From Ramlibacter henchirensis (GTDB taxonomy: Bacteria > Pseudomonadota > Gammaproteobacteria > Burkholderiales > Burkholderiaceae_C): a stretch of DNA of 64,000 nt. The notes below the pieces were generated by a model. The model had not been told where the DNA came from and ran no database searches. It worked only from the letters and a program-made list of their open reading frames with translations. This document shows, piece by piece, positions 1 to 8,569 of this stretch (positions within the stretch are counted from its first letter, which is position 1; every line of letters starts with the position of its first letter). The stretch is from the NCBI RefSeq assembly GCF_004682015.1, contig NZ_SMLM01000001.1:1674001-1738000 (forward strand). The letters are read 5' to 3'. A program made the position numbers and the translations under genes.

Positions 1-413
1 TAGCGGACGACGTCATAGCCGAAGTAGCCGGCCAGTCCGCCGCAAAAGCGCGGCAAGCCGGGGCGCAGCGCCACCTTGAAGCGCTTCTGGTACTCGGCGA
101 CGAAGTCCAGCGGATTGCCGCGGACTCGCTCGATCACCTGTCCATCCGTCACAACTTCCGTGGCCGCGTCGGCGCCGAAGCCGGTGGCGCGCAGCAGCGT
201 GCGCGCGGGCAGGCCGATGAAGCTGTAGCGGCCGAAGCGCTCGCCGCCGACGACGGATTCCAGCAGGAAGCTGTACTTGCCGTTGCCCTTGGCATGCGCC
301 AGCTTCAGGTAGAGGGAAAGCGGGGTCTCGAGGTCGGCGAAGGCTTCCGCAATGAGGGGGATGCGGTTGAAGCCCTGCAGTGCCAGGCTCTTGAATTCGA
401 GTTCGGTGATCAC
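1..413 (-). CDS. trpE: anthranilate synthase component I, N-terminal part (runs off the window)
   Basis: This is the first 137 residues of TrpE, the chorismate-binding large subunit of anthranilate synthase, first enzyme of tryptophan synthesis. It is cut by the window edge. The N-terminal domain is recognisable from LETPLSLYLKLA, the feedback-site motif LLESV and RYSFIGL. I start it at a GTG at 413 because GGAGG lies about eight bases upstream and translation begins (M)ITELEFKSLA, as expected for the family. The betaproteobacterial order rpe-gph-trpE is broken here: a gene on the opposite strand lies between gph and trpE, so trpE must have its own promoter. A candidate leader peptide lies upstream at 510-593. 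Confidence 0.93.
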   Translation of the reverse strand, partial: MITELEFKSLALQGFNRIPLIAEAFADLETPLSLYLKLAHAKGNGKYSFLLESVVGGERFGRYSFIGLPARTLLRATGFGADAATEVVTDGQVIERVRGNPLDFVAEYQKRFKVALRPGLPRFCGGLAGYFGYDVVR

Positions 414-466
414 GGGTGAGCCTCCACAAGCTCATGCGGCGCGGGCCGCTTTCTTTGAATCTGGAT

Positions 467-506
467 GTCCCGGGGGCCGGGACGCGGGGCACGGGCTGCC
501 CCGTGC
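467..506 (-). promoter_or_regulatory. possible trp attenuator hairpins
   Basis: Between the candidate trp leader peptide and trpE the RNA can form several stems. GGGGCA/TGCCCC (486-491 with 497-502) and GCACGGG/CCCGTGC (489-495 with 500-506) exclude each other. A perfect 7-bp stem GTCCCGG/CCGGGAC (467-473 with 477-483) lies closer to trpE. Competing stems after Trp codons fit an attenuator. The last stem is not followed by a T run, so termination would be weak or Rho-assisted, or the control may be translational. Confidence 0.4.
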
Positions 507-509
507 AGA

Positions 510-593
510 TCAGGAACGCACGTCGACAGGCTTGCGCCAGGGCCAGGCTCCCCGGCCGGAGCAACCTGTGATGGTGGTGCGGTGGATGAACAT
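510..593 (-). CDS. trpL: candidate trp leader peptide (27 aa)
   Basis: This short ORF upstream of trpE encodes 27 residues with two tryptophan codons in a Trp-Pro-Trp arrangement (codons 17 and 19), followed about ten codons later by TGA and then by competing hairpins. This is the layout of a transcription-attenuation leader, in which ribosome stalling at Trp codons reports tRNA-Trp charging. The ATG at 593 sits almost at the predicted transcription start, so the peptide would be nearly leaderless and has no Shine-Dalgarno sequence. Two Trp codons could be chance in GC-rich sequence; comparison with related genomes would decide. Confidence 0.45.
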   Translation of the reverse strand: MFIHRTTITGCSGRGAWPWRKPVDVRS

Positions 594-601
594 CGCGGAC
601 G

Positions 602-630
602 AGTGTAGCAAAGGCGACGCCGGGCGCGAA
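602..630 (-). promoter_or_regulatory. candidate sigma-70 promoter for trpL-trpE
   Basis: Read on the minus strand, an extended -10 TGC-TACACT (602-610) is preceded by a weak -35 TTCGCG (625-630) at a 17-base spacer. Transcription would start near 595, just ahead of the candidate leader peptide. The -35 match is poor, so this rests on the extended -10 and the position. Confidence 0.4.
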
Positions 631-710
631 AACCCGAATGCGATCGCCCCCAGCTGAACAACAATCTAACCAAAGCGAACGACCGTTCTTTTTTTGTCTC
701 TGGAGATCCG

Positions 711-1316
711 ATGAATCGATTCCGCACCCTTGCCCTGGGCCTCGCCGTGCTCACGCTCGCCGCCGCCGTCCAAGCGCAGCCCGTCACGCTGTCCGGCATC
801 AGGTTCGACGAAGCGGCCGATGTGCGCGGCGCCCGGCTGCAGCTCAATGGCGCAGGCGTGCGCTACAAGGCCGTGTTCAAGGTCTATGCCGCCGGGCTGT
901 ACCTGCCAAAGAAAGCCGCCAGCCCGGAAGAAGTGCTGGCCATGCCGGGCGCCAAGCGCATCAGCATCACCATGCTGCGCGAGATCGACTCGTCCGAGTT
1001 CGGCAAGATGTTCGCGCGCGGCATGGAGGACAACATGGACCGGTCCGCGTTCTCCAGGCTCGTGCCGGGCGTGCTGCGAATGAGCCAGATCTTCAGCGAC
1101 CACAAGCGGCTCCATCCCGGCGACGCGATCCTGATCGACTGGGTGCCCGGCACCGGCGCCGTGGTCACCGTCAAGGGCGTGCCGCAGGGCGAGCCTTTCA
1201 AGGAGCCGGAGTTCTTCAATGCGCTGCTGCGCATCTGGATCGGCCAGAACCCCGCCGACTGGAAGCTCAAGGACGCCTTGCTCGGCAAGGCTGCGGCGGC
1301 AGGACAGGGCGCCTAG
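711..1316 (+). CDS. exported chalcone isomerase-like protein
   Basis: This 201-residue protein has a signal peptide (MNRFRTLALGLAVLTLAAAVQA, cleavage near AQA) followed by a bacterial chalcone-isomerase-like domain. The domain is recognisable from the VYAAGLYLP and PEEVLAMPGAKRI stretches. Bacterial members are widespread periplasmic proteins of unproven activity; some may bind fatty acids, and a plant-type chalcone reaction should not be assumed. GGAG lies six bases before the ATG. It is transcribed against its neighbours trpE and gph and overlaps the gph 3' end by four bases, splitting a normally contiguous gph-trpE pair. Confidence 0.85.
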   Translation: MNRFRTLALGLAVLTLAAAVQAQPVTLSGIRFDEAADVRGARLQLNGAGVRYKAVFKVYAAGLYLPKKAASPEEVLAMPGAKRISITMLREIDSSEFGKMFARGMEDNMDRSAFSRLVPGVLRMSQIFSDHKRLHPGDAILIDWVPGTGAVVTVKGVPQGEPFKEPEFFNALLRIWIGQNPADWKLKDALLGKAAAAGQGA

Positions 1317-1975
1317 AGCAGCCGGCCGATCTGGGCCAGCGAATCCACGAAGCCGTCGGCATCCACCGAGCCCACCGGCTCGCCGTGGTTGTACCCGTAG
1401 GTGACCAGTACCACCGGACATCCCGCGGCCCGCGCCGCTGCGGCGTCGTTACTCGAATCACCGACGACCAGCGTGCGAGACGGCGCCGCGCCAAGCGCCT
1501 CGCAGGTGCGAACGAACGGCAGGGGGTCGGGCTTCTTGCGCTCGAACGCATCACCGCCGAACACCGCGTCGAAGGCCTTCGCCAGGCCTTTGCGCTGGAG
1601 CAGGTCCGCGGCGAATCGCGTCGGCTTGTTGGTCACGCAGGCCAGTCGAAGCCCGGAGCGTCTCAGGACCTCGAGGCCTTCTTCGACCCCGGGATACACG
1701 TCCGAATGCCGGCCGTTGATCTCGTCGTAATGCCGCTGGTAGGCGGCCCATGCCGCGTCGTACAGCCGCTGCGGTGCGTCGACCGCGGACAAGGCGGACC
1801 GGATCAGGTGCTCGGAGCCTTTGCCGACCATCGGCTCGATGTCCGCCGCGGTCAGCCGGCGCAGCGACAGCTCGTCGAGCGTGGCATTGAGTGCGACCGT
1901 GAAATCGCCGAGCGTGTCCACCAGCGTGCCATCGAGGTCGACGATGGCCGCCTGCAATCCTGGGGCAAGGGGCAT
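1313..1975 (-). CDS. gph: phosphoglycolate phosphatase
   Basis: This 220-residue HAD-superfamily phosphatase hydrolyses 2-phosphoglycolate in salvage of DNA-repair by-products. HAD motif I is DLDGTLVDT (residues 13-21), motif II falls in LACVTNK, and the motif III/IV lysine and acidic residues are in RKKPDP and VVGDSSND. Length is normal. In Burkholderiales gph usually sits between rpe and trpE; here a catalase-like gene separates it from rpe and an opposite-strand gene from trpE. Its product removes a toxic metabolite and needs no partner. Confidence 0.92.
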   Translation of the reverse strand: MPLAPGLQAAIVDLDGTLVDTLGDFTVALNATLDELSLRRLTAADIEPMVGKGSEHLIRSALSAVDAPQRLYDAAWAAYQRHYDEINGRHSDVYPGVEEGLEVLRRSGLRLACVTNKPTRFAADLLQRKGLAKAFDAVFGGDAFERKKPDPLPFVRTCEALGAAPSRTLVVGDSSNDAAAARAAGCPVVLVTYGYNHGEPVGSVDADGFVDSLAQIGRLL

Positions 1976-2012
1976 GGCCCGAGTGTGCCGCAGCGCGCGG
2001 CCGTCCCGCGCG

Positions 2013-4166
2013 TCAGGCCGGCACGGCTTCCAGGCGGCTGCGCGTCCAGTGCCGGTGCCGCGACATCGCCGCGATGAAATCCTGCGCCAGCGGCACGCGG
2101 CCCGCGGGGTCGCCCTTGGCGATCAGTACTCCCTCGGCGGACGCCGTGTTCGCGTCGATGCCGACTGCCCGCAACAGCTCCACGCTTTCGCCGATCACGC
2201 AGATCGGCTTGCAGTGGCGGTACGCCTCCAGCACGAAGTTCACCGCGCGGCCGTTGGCTGCGAGCGCCTGCGCATGCGCTGCGCCACCGGGCACGAGCAC
2301 GGCATCGAACAGCACCGAGCTCGCCGTCAGGAAGCAGGCGTCCACCTGCAGCTGCTGGCCCGAAGAAGTGGAGACCACCCCCAGGTGCGTGGCCACCACC
2401 TTGCAGATCACCTGGTGCTCGGCCAGCGCCTGCTGGATGATCTTCAGCGCGCCGATCTCCACGCCGGCCGCCACCAGCACGGCCACGCGCCGCGTGGCGA
2501 GCGAGCTGCTGCCGTTGTTGTCCATGCTCAGGGAAGGCGAAGCCTCGACGGCGAGCTTGTCGCGCCGCTCGCGGAACCCCGCGCGGCCCGCAGCCGCCTT
2601 CGCATCCGGCATCAGCCCGAGCGGCTCGCCCACCTTGCGCGCCAGGCGCGCATCGACGTGCGCCAGGTTGTCGACCACCCGCTGGCGGATCGCCGGCGTC
2701 TCCACGCGCGTGAGCTCCAGCTGGAAGGCGCACACGATGTGGTCCTTCTCGGCCGGGCTCTGGCTGTTCCAGAACAGCGTGGCCTGGGTGAAGTGGTCGT
2801 CGAACGAAACGCTGCGCCGGCGCACCTTCCCGGACTCCACCGTCTGCGGATGGCTCTGGAATCCTTCGTGCCCGCCGTCCACGCGGAACTCCGAGCCGGT
2901 CCCCAGTGTGTTGGGCTCGTAGCTCACCTGTCCCTTCGGCACGCCCGTGCGGTGGCTGCCATCGCGCTGGAGGTTGTGGAAAGGGCACAGGCTGCGGTTG
3001 ATCGGCAGCTCGTGGAAGTTCGGGCCGCCCAGGCGCCCGACCTGCGCGTCCAGGTACGAGAAGAGGCGCCCCTGCAGCAGCGGGTCGTTGCTGAAGTCGA
3101 TGCCGGGCACCAGGTGGGCGGGGTTGAACGCCACCTGCTCGCATTCGGCGAAGAAGTTGTCGGGATTGCGGTTCAGCACCAGCCTGCCAACGGCCTGCAC
3201 CGGCACCAGTTCCTCCGGAACGAGCTTGGTGGGATCGAGCAGGTCGATGCCGAGCGCATCGGCCTTGGCTTCCTCGACCAGTTGCACGCCCAGTTCCCAT
3301 TCGGGGAAGTGGCCGCGCGCGATCGCTTCCCAGAGATCGCGCCGCAGGAAATCCGGATCGCGCCCCGCGAGCTTCTGCGCCTCGTCCCATGCCAGCGCGT
3401 GCCGTCCCAGCTTGGGCTTCCAGTGGAACTTGACGAAGTGCGAGGCGCCATGCGCGTTGATGAAGCGGAAGCTGTGGACGCCGAAGCCTTCCATCATGCG
3501 CAGGCTTCGCGGCAGCGCCCGGTCCGACATGAGCCACATCAGGGCATGCATGGTCTCCGGCATCAGCGACACGAAGTCCCAGAAGGTGTCGTGCGCGCTC
3601 GAAGCCTGCGGCATGCCGTGGTGCGGCTCGGGCTTGAGCGCATGCACCAGGTCCGGGAACTTGATCGCGTCCTGGATGAAGAACACCGGCGCGCTGGCGC
3701 CCACCAGGTCGTAGTTGCCTTCGCGCGTGTAGAACTTGACCGCGAAGCCGCGCAGGTCGCGCACCGTGTCGGCCGAGCCGCGCTCGCCGCTGAAGCCTGA
3801 AAAGCGCACGAACACCGGCGTGCGAAGGCCGGCCTCCTGCAGGAAGTCCGCCCTGGTGAACTGGCTCATCGACTTGTAGAGCTCGAAGTAGCCGTGGGCG
3901 GCGGCGCCGCGCGCGTTCACCACCCGCTCGGGGATGCGCTCGTGGTCGAACTGCGTGAGCTTCTCGCGAAGCAGGAAGTCTTCCAGCAGCGTCGGGCCGC
4001 GCGAGCCGGCGCGCAGCGATCCGTGGTTGTCGGGGACGACCACGCCTTGCGTGGTCGTGAGCATGTTCTCGGGGGCCTGGCTGAAGCTCTCCAGCTGTTT
4101 CTGCTTGGCGGCGGCGGCGTCGCCGGACCGGGATCTGCGCTGGGCGTCCGGTTTGGACTGGGCCAT
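2013..4166 (-). CDS. KatE-type large-subunit catalase homologue lacking the distal catalytic His and Asn
   Basis: This 717-residue protein aligns along its full length with E. coli catalase HPII (KatE), including the C-terminal class I amidotransferase/DJ-1-like domain (about 565-717). The proximal haem ligand is kept (RLFSY, Tyr371, with Arg367), as are Ser123 and the SADTVRD segment. The distal pocket is rebuilt: the invariant His of ERVVHARG is Asn84 (codon 3915-3917, AAC) and the invariant Asn in LVGNNTP is replaced by Ala-Ser-Ala (157-159, codons 3690-3698). The narrow-channel Val of VRFSTV is Phe125 and the HPII His that crosslinks to Tyr is Asn348. The reading frame is otherwise intact and well conserved, so this looks like a retained haem protein with changed chemistry, not a decaying gene. 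AGGAG precedes the ATG. Expected catalase activity should not be assumed; I give no katE symbol. Confidence 0.9.
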   Translation of the reverse strand: MAQSKPDAQRRSRSGDAAAAKQKQLESFSQAPENMLTTTQGVVVPDNHGSLRAGSRGPTLLEDFLLREKLTQFDHERIPERVVNARGAAAHGYFELYKSMSQFTRADFLQEAGLRTPVFVRFSGFSGERGSADTVRDLRGFAVKFYTREGNYDLVGASAPVFFIQDAIKFPDLVHALKPEPHHGMPQASSAHDTFWDFVSLMPETMHALMWLMSDRALPRSLRMMEGFGVHSFRFINAHGASHFVKFHWKPKLGRHALAWDEAQKLAGRDPDFLRRDLWEAIARGHFPEWELGVQLVEEAKADALGIDLLDPTKLVPEELVPVQAVGRLVLNRNPDNFFAECEQVAFNPAHLVPGIDFSNDPLLQGRLFSYLDAQVGRLGGPNFHELPINRSLCPFHNLQRDGSHRTGVPKGQVSYEPNTLGTGSEFRVDGGHEGFQSHPQTVESGKVRRRSVSFDDHFTQATLFWNSQSPAEKDHIVCAFQLELTRVETPAIRQRVVDNLAHVDARLARKVGEPLGLMPDAKAAAGRAGFRERRDKLAVEASPSLSMDNNGSSSLATRRVAVLVAAGVEIGALKIIQQALAEHQVICKVVATHLGVVSTSSGQQLQVDACFLTASSVLFDAVLVPGGAAHAQALAANGRAVNFVLEAYRHCKPICVIGESVELLRAVGIDANTASAEGVLIAKGDPAGRVPLAQDFIAAMSRHRHWTRSRLEAVPA

Positions 4167-4230
4167 GAATTCTCCTGGGGGCGGGCCGCCCCGCCGCTCG
4201 GGCGCAGGTGCACGCCGGTTCTTGTTCGGC

Positions 4231-4350
4231 TCAGGTCTCGAGGTCGAGCGCGGCTTCGATGGTGCCGGCCAGCACCGCCAGCGCGAACGCCCCGGCGCCT
4301 CCTGCGGCGCACCACACCAGCCATTCAGGCACCGCGGCGATCAGTTCCAT
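4231..4350 (-). CDS. small membrane protein upstream of the catalase homologue (39 aa)
   Basis: This ORF encodes 39 residues beginning MELIAAVPEW. A Gly/Ala-rich hydrophobic stretch (about residues 11-31) would span the membrane once, and the tail is acidic (EAALDLET). AAGGAG lies seven bases before the ATG, a near-ideal ribosome binding site. It ends 64 bases before the catalase-like gene on the same strand, so the two are probably co-transcribed. I do not recognise the family; the case rests on the binding site, hydrophobicity and position. Confidence 0.55.
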   Translation of the reverse strand: MELIAAVPEWLVWCAAGGAGAFALAVLAGTIEAALDLET

Positions 4351-4466
4351 GGCCACTCTCCTTCGGACGAAGTCCCCGCATCGAGACCAATCACTTTGCC
4401 AAGCTCATGGGGAGTCGACCGTAGCCCGGCAGCGGGCGCGTTTGTCCGCCCGGCTTGGCAGTGCGC

Positions 4467-4518
4467 GTAGGAAGCCGCCTACATCGCGCGACGCCGCTCC
4501 GCGAGGGCTCCTACAGGT
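4467..4518. promoter_or_regulatory. GTAGG inverted repeat and TCCTACAGGT element
   Basis: The space between the divergent catalase-like and hydrophilic-protein genes holds an inverted repeat GTAGG-AAGCCG-CCTAC (4467-4482), then CCTACATCGCGC (from 4478) and TCCTACAGGT (4509-4518). The last 10-mer and a similar CCTATCGCGC also occur ahead of the GlsB gene at 8579-8610, at almost the same distance from the ATG (77 versus 75 bases). This suggests a shared promoter or operator for stress genes; the binding factor is unknown. Confidence 0.4.
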
Positions 4519-4594
4519 TCCGGACCGTCCCTCCTACCGCAGCCGACGCCCGGCCGGGGCACGATGAAGGCAACCCATCATCCGGAGCGATGCG

Positions 4595-4900
4595 ATGCGA
4601 GAGCGCATGACCAGTCCGCCCGACACGGGCACGGGGAGCGACCGGCCTGAAGGCCGCCAAGGCAATACCACGACGGCGCAAGGCGAGGATCAGCGCGCGG
4701 TGCCGCGCATGCCGCACGAGCGTGACGAGTCGGCCGACAGCCAGCCCGCCGCGGAGCCTTCGCACGACCGCGTCGGCAAGAAGGCGCAGGGGGATCAGGA
4801 ACGGGGCGTGGCGGACACGACCAAGGGAGCCGAGCTGGATGCGACGTACGACAAGCTGCGCGAAGACATGCCGGACGGGGAGAAGAAGTTCCGGCCCTGA
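4595..4900 (+). CDS. small hydrophilic, probably disordered protein
   Basis: This 101-residue protein is rich in Asp, Glu, Arg, Pro, Gly and Gln, has no hydrophobic segment, and ends DGEKKFRP. Composition and size resemble intrinsically disordered stress-accumulated proteins, but I do not recognise a named family. GGAG (4584-4587) lies about seven bases before the ATG at 4595; a second in-frame ATG is at 4607. It is divergent from the catalase-like gene and shares an upstream 10-mer with the GlsB gene, which supports a stress role by inference only. Confidence 0.6.
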   Translation: MRERMTSPPDTGTGSDRPEGRQGNTTTAQGEDQRAVPRMPHERDESADSQPAAEPSHDRVGKKAQGDQERGVADTTKGAELDATYDKLREDMPDGEKKFRP

Positions 4901-4906
4901 CGCCGA

Positions 4907-5593
4907 TCAGCGGCGGGCGAGCGCGGCCCGCATCCCGTCGATCACCGCCTTGTAATCCGGTTTGCCGAAGATGGCGCTGCCGGCCACGAACGTGTCCGCG
5001 CCCGCCGCGGCGACACGCGCGATGTTGTCGCCCTTGATGCCGCCGTCGACTTCGAGCCGGATGTCCTTGCCGCTTGCATCGATGCGCTTGCGCGCCTCCT
5101 CGATCTTGCGCAGCGACGATTCGATGAAGCCCTGGCCGCCGAACCCGGGGTTGACGCTCATGATGAGGACCAGGTCGATCTCCTCGACCAGCCAGTCCAG
5201 CACGTCCAGCGGAGCCGCCGGATTGAACACGAGCCCCGCCTTGCAGCCGCGCGCCTTGATCGCCTGCACGCTGCGGTGCGCGTGCGCCGATGCATCGGGG
5301 TGGAAGCTGATGTAGTCGGCGCCGGCGTCGGCGAAAGCCTGGGCGAGCGCATCGACGGGCTCCACCATCAGGTGCACGTCCACCGGCACCGGCGTGCCGT
5401 CCGCGCGCTTCGAATGCGGCTTCAAGGCCGAGCAGATCATCGGGCCGAACGTGAGGTTGGGCACGTAGTGGTTGTCCATCACGTCGAAGTGGATCCAGTC
5501 GGCGCCCGCGGCGATGACGTTGCGCACCTCCTCGCCCAGGCGGGCGAAATCGGCCGAGAGGATCGAGGGGGCGATGCGATGCGTTCTGCTCAT
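4907..5593 (-). CDS. rpe: ribulose-phosphate 3-epimerase
   Basis: This 228-residue TIM-barrel enzyme interconverts ribulose-5-phosphate and xylulose-5-phosphate in the pentose phosphate pathway. Family motifs are clear: [10 protein letters not shown] at the N-terminus, [17 protein letters not shown] with metal-binding residues, [13 protein letters not shown] and the late LEVDGGI. I start at 5593 ([12 protein letters not shown]), not at an upstream in-frame start, because family proteins begin here and apaG starts divergently only 43 bases away. It is normally followed by gph and trpE; here the catalase-like gene and its neighbours intervene. Confidence 0.94.
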   Translation of the reverse strand: MSRTHRIAPSILSADFARLGEEVRNVIAAGADWIHFDVMDNHYVPNLTFGPMICSALKPHSKRADGTPVPVDVHLMVEPVDALAQAFADAGADYISFHPDASAHAHRSVQAIKARGCKAGLVFNPAAPLDVLDWLVEEIDLVLIMSVNPGFGGQGFIESSLRKIEEARKRIDASGKDIRLEVDGGIKGDNIARVAAAGADTFVAGSAIFGKPDYKAVIDGMRAALARR

Positions 5594-5636
5594 GGCGCGA
5601 TTCTCGCAAATGCCCCCTCGCGGGTACGATGGCGCG

Positions 5637-6017
5637 ATGGCGAAGTACCAGTTCCGCGTCGAGGTCAAGCCCGCCTACCTGCCCGAGGAGTCGGCGCCCG
5701 AGGCGGGCGTCTACACCTTCGCGTACACCATCACGATCAGCAACGTCGGCGAGGTCGCGGCCCAGCTCATCTCGCGGCACTGGATCATCACGGACGAGGC
5801 CGGCGGCATCCAGGAAGTCAACGGGCTCGGCGTGGTGGGCCACCAGCCGCTGCTGCAGCCCGGCCAGTCGTTCCAGTACACCAGCGGCTGCCGCCTGCCC
5901 ACGCCCAGCGGCACCATGCAGGGCAGCTACTTCTGCGTGGCCGAGGACGGCCAGCGCTTCGACACCGAGATCGCCCCCTTCCTGCTGGAAGACGGCTCCA
6001 AGCGCGTTCTGCACTGA
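5637..6017 (+). CDS. apaG: ApaG family protein
   Basis: This 126-residue single-domain protein has the ApaG immunoglobulin-like beta-sandwich fold. Recognisable are [31 protein letters not shown], the [12 protein letters not shown] turn and [12 protein letters not shown]. ApaG was named for linkage to the diadenosine tetraphosphatase gene in E. coli; its molecular role is still unclear, though it resembles domains in protein-interaction factors. I start at the ATG at 5637 ([10 protein letters not shown]), since the longer ORF overlaps rpe. It is divergent from rpe with 43 bases between, the arrangement usual in this group. Confidence 0.92.
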   Translation: MAKYQFRVEVKPAYLPEESAPEAGVYTFAYTITISNVGEVAAQLISRHWIITDEAGGIQEVNGLGVVGHQPLLQPGQSFQYTSGCRLPTPSGTMQGSYFCVAEDGQRFDTEIAPFLLEDGSKRVLH

Positions 6018-6127
6018 ACGCATCCGCGCCGCCGCGAGGCGCGGCCCGCAGCGGCAGGCGCTGCTCAGCGCCCAGTCCTACAAGCTGAGCCACGCGCCGC
6101 ATTTAGAGTGCCCCGCGAGGGACAAGC

Positions 6128-7381
6128 ATGAACGAAATCATGGCCGTCTGGGGCCAGTGGCTCAAGCCTTCGGCGGGGCTGCCCACGGTGCAGTGGTCCC
6201 TTCTTCTCGCGCTGGCCGCCGCCGCCGGCCACCTGGTGCAGCGGCACATGGCCCTGCCCAAGGTGGTGGGCTATTCGGCGGTGGGCGCCATCGCCGGCGT
6301 GGCCGGTTTCACGGGTGCCGCCTGGCCGCTGCAAGGCATCGGCCTGTTCCTGCTCGAGCTGGCCGTCTCCGTGGTGCTGTTCGAAACCGGCGGCCGCATC
6401 GCGCTGCGCTGGTTCCGCTACAACCCCATGGTGCTGCTGCAGAGCGTGCTGGAAGCGGTGCTCACCTACGCCGCGGTGTACTTCACGCTTCGATGGCTGG
6501 AGGTGCGGCCCTCGGTCGCCGATGCGCTGGCGCTGGTGGCGATGGCCTCCTCGCCGGCGGTGCTCAGCCGCATCGTGACCGACCTGCGGGCCACCGGCCC
6601 GGTGACGGAGCGAGCCATCGTGCTGTCGGCATTGGGTGCGCTGTACGCGCTGACGCTGGTCGCGGCGCGCGCCGGCCTGATGCACCGCGAGGAGACCGAT
6701 CTGTTCGCGCTGCTCTACCCCGTCGCGGTGGTGCTGGGCCTCTCGGTGGTGGTCGGCGCTGCCCTTGCGCTGTTCCTGCGCTTCGCGCTGCACTTCATGA
6801 GCCCGAACAGCGAGAACACCTCGATCCTGCTGATCACCAGCATCGCCGCGGGCACCACGGTCGCTTCGCACTTCGGCGGGTCCGCCGCGCTCGCGGGGCT
6901 GCTGGCGGGGCTGCTGCTCAAGCAGCTCAATCCGCGACCCTGGGCCTGGCCGCGCCAACTGGGCACGGCCGCGTCGCTTCTCGTGATGCTGAGCTTCGTG
7001 CTCGTCTCCGTCGTCGCGGCGCAGGCCGAGTGGAATCCGGCCGTGGCCGGCATAGTGCTCGCGCTGGTCGGCGCGCGTGCGTTGGCCAAGTTGTCCGGCG
7101 TGCTGCTGGCCAACCCGGGCAGCGGCACCACCTGGCGCCAGGCGCTGATGACCGGCTGGGCGATGTCGCCGATGTCCTCGCTCGCGCTGCTGCTGGTCTC
7201 GCAGTTCGCGTCCGCCTCGTTCACGCTGGGACCGCGCATCGCGAGCATCGCGCTGCCGGCCATCCTGCTGATGGAAGTGCTGGGGGCGGTGATCGCCACC
7301 TTCGTGCTTCACTTGGCGCGCGAGAGCTCGCAGCCCGAGCCCGTGTCCGGCGCCGGACCGTCCGGAGCGCAGCGTGCTTGA
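6128..7381 (+). CDS. cation:proton antiporter, CPA2 type
   Basis: This 417-residue integral membrane protein has about twelve hydrophobic segments, consistent with the monovalent cation:proton antiporter (Na+/H+ exchanger, CPA2) fold. Segments with breaks such as [15 protein letters not shown] and [16 protein letters not shown] are typical. There is no C-terminal TrkA-N/RCK domain, so it is a short, unregulated form. The exchanged cation (Na+ or K+) cannot be told from sequence. Its last eight bases overlap the start of the YbdK-type ligase gene, so the two are translationally linked. Confidence 0.82.
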   Translation: MNEIMAVWGQWLKPSAGLPTVQWSLLLALAAAAGHLVQRHMALPKVVGYSAVGAIAGVAGFTGAAWPLQGIGLFLLELAVSVVLFETGGRIALRWFRYNPMVLLQSVLEAVLTYAAVYFTLRWLEVRPSVADALALVAMASSPAVLSRIVTDLRATGPVTERAIVLSALGALYALTLVAARAGLMHREETDLFALLYPVAVVLGLSVVVGAALALFLRFALHFMSPNSENTSILLITSIAAGTTVASHFGGSAALAGLLAGLLLKQLNPRPWAWPRQLGTAASLLVMLSFVLVSVVAAQAEWNPAVAGIVLALVGARALAKLSGVLLANPGSGTTWRQALMTGWAMSPMSSLALLLVSQFASASFTLGPRIASIALPAILLMEVLGAVIATFVLHLARESSQPEPVSGAGPSGAQRA

Positions 7382-8552
7382 GCCCGTGCTGCCCGACATC
7401 ACGCCGGCCGGCGAGTCGCCGCAGGCCGCGCCGGCGCTGGAGCCCTTCCGCGCCTCCGAGCCGCTGACGCTCGGTGTCGAACTCGAGCTGCAACTCGTCA
7501 ACACCCACGACTACGACCTCGCGCCGTACTCGGACGAGATGCTGCGCCTGATGGCCAGGTTCGACCTGCCGGGCTCGGTCGTGCCGGAGATGACATCCAG
7601 CATGATCGAGATCTCCACCGGGGTGTGCCACTCGACCGCGCATGTCCTGGGCGAACTCACGCAACTGCGCGACGCGCTGGTGCGCTGCGCCGACAAGCTC
7701 AACATCGCGGTGGTGGGCGGCGGCACTCATCCGTTCCAGCAGTGGCACCAGCAGCGCATCTACGACAAGCCGCGCTTTCGCGAGCTGTCGGAGCTGTACG
7801 GCTACCTCTCCAAGCAGTTCACCATCTTCGGCCAGCACGTCCACGTGGGCTGCCCGGATGCCGACGCCGCGCTGCTCATGCTGCACCGCATGTCGCGCTA
7901 CATCCCGCACTTCATCGCGCTGTCGGCGTCGTCGCCTTACGTGCAGGGACAGGACACGCAGTTCGATTCGGCGCGGCTGAACTCGGTGTTCGCCTTCCCG
8001 ATGTCGGGCCGCGCGCCGTTCACGCTGTCGTGGAAGGAGTTCGAGGCCTTCTTCAGCAAGACCACCCGCACCGGCGTGGTCAAGAGCATGAAGGACTTCT
8101 ACTGGGACATCCGTCCCAAGCCCGAGTACGGGACGATCGAGATCCGCGTGTTCGACACGCCGCTCACGATCGAGCGCGCGGCCGCGCTGGCCGGACTGGT
8201 GCAGTCGCTCGCGGCCTGGTTCCTGCACGAGCAGCCCTTCGTGCCCGCCGAGGACGACTACATGGTCTACACCTACAACCGCTTCCAGGCCTGCCGCTTC
8301 GGCCTGGAGGCGGTGTACGTCGATCCGGTCACGGGCCGGCACATGCCGCTGCGCGACCACATCCTCGAAACACTGCGCCGGCTCGCCCCTCATGCACAGC
8401 GGCTGGGAGCGGCCCCGTCCATCCAGCTGCTGGCCGAGGACGCGGAGCTGGGGACCAACGATGCCCGCTGGCTGCGCCAGCGCCAGGCGCGCGAGCGCCT
8501 GCTGGCCGAAGTCGTACGGCAGGGCAGCGAACGCTTCAAGGGACGGCGCTAG
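7374..8552 (+). CDS. YbdK-type carboxylate-amine ligase (glutamate-cysteine ligase GCS2 family)
   Basis: This 392-residue protein belongs to the GCS2 family: [10 protein letters not shown] carries the ATP/metal-binding glutamates, HVHVGCPD and GTIEIRVFD are hallmark motifs. E. coli YbdK has weak gamma-glutamylcysteine ligase activity, but most homologues have no proven substrate. The organism has a separate dedicated glutamate-cysteine ligase at 30864-32159, so glutathione synthesis is unlikely to be the main role here. I use the GTG at 7374, which has GGAG upstream and overlaps the antiporter end by eight bases. A hairpin at 8570-8599 follows the gene. Confidence 0.85.
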   Translation: MLEPVLPDITPAGESPQAAPALEPFRASEPLTLGVELELQLVNTHDYDLAPYSDEMLRLMARFDLPGSVVPEMTSSMIEISTGVCHSTAHVLGELTQLRDALVRCADKLNIAVVGGGTHPFQQWHQQRIYDKPRFRELSELYGYLSKQFTIFGQHVHVGCPDADAALLMLHRMSRYIPHFIALSASSPYVQGQDTQFDSARLNSVFAFPMSGRAPFTLSWKEFEAFFSKTTRTGVVKSMKDFYWDIRPKPEYGTIEIRVFDTPLTIERAAALAGLVQSLAAWFLHEQPFVPAEDDYMVYTYNRFQACRFGLEAVYVDPVTGRHMPLRDHILETLRRLAPHAQRLGAAPSIQLLAEDAELGTNDARWLRQRQARERLLAEVVRQGSERFKGRR

Positions 8553-8569
8553 CGGCCGGACACTCGTCT

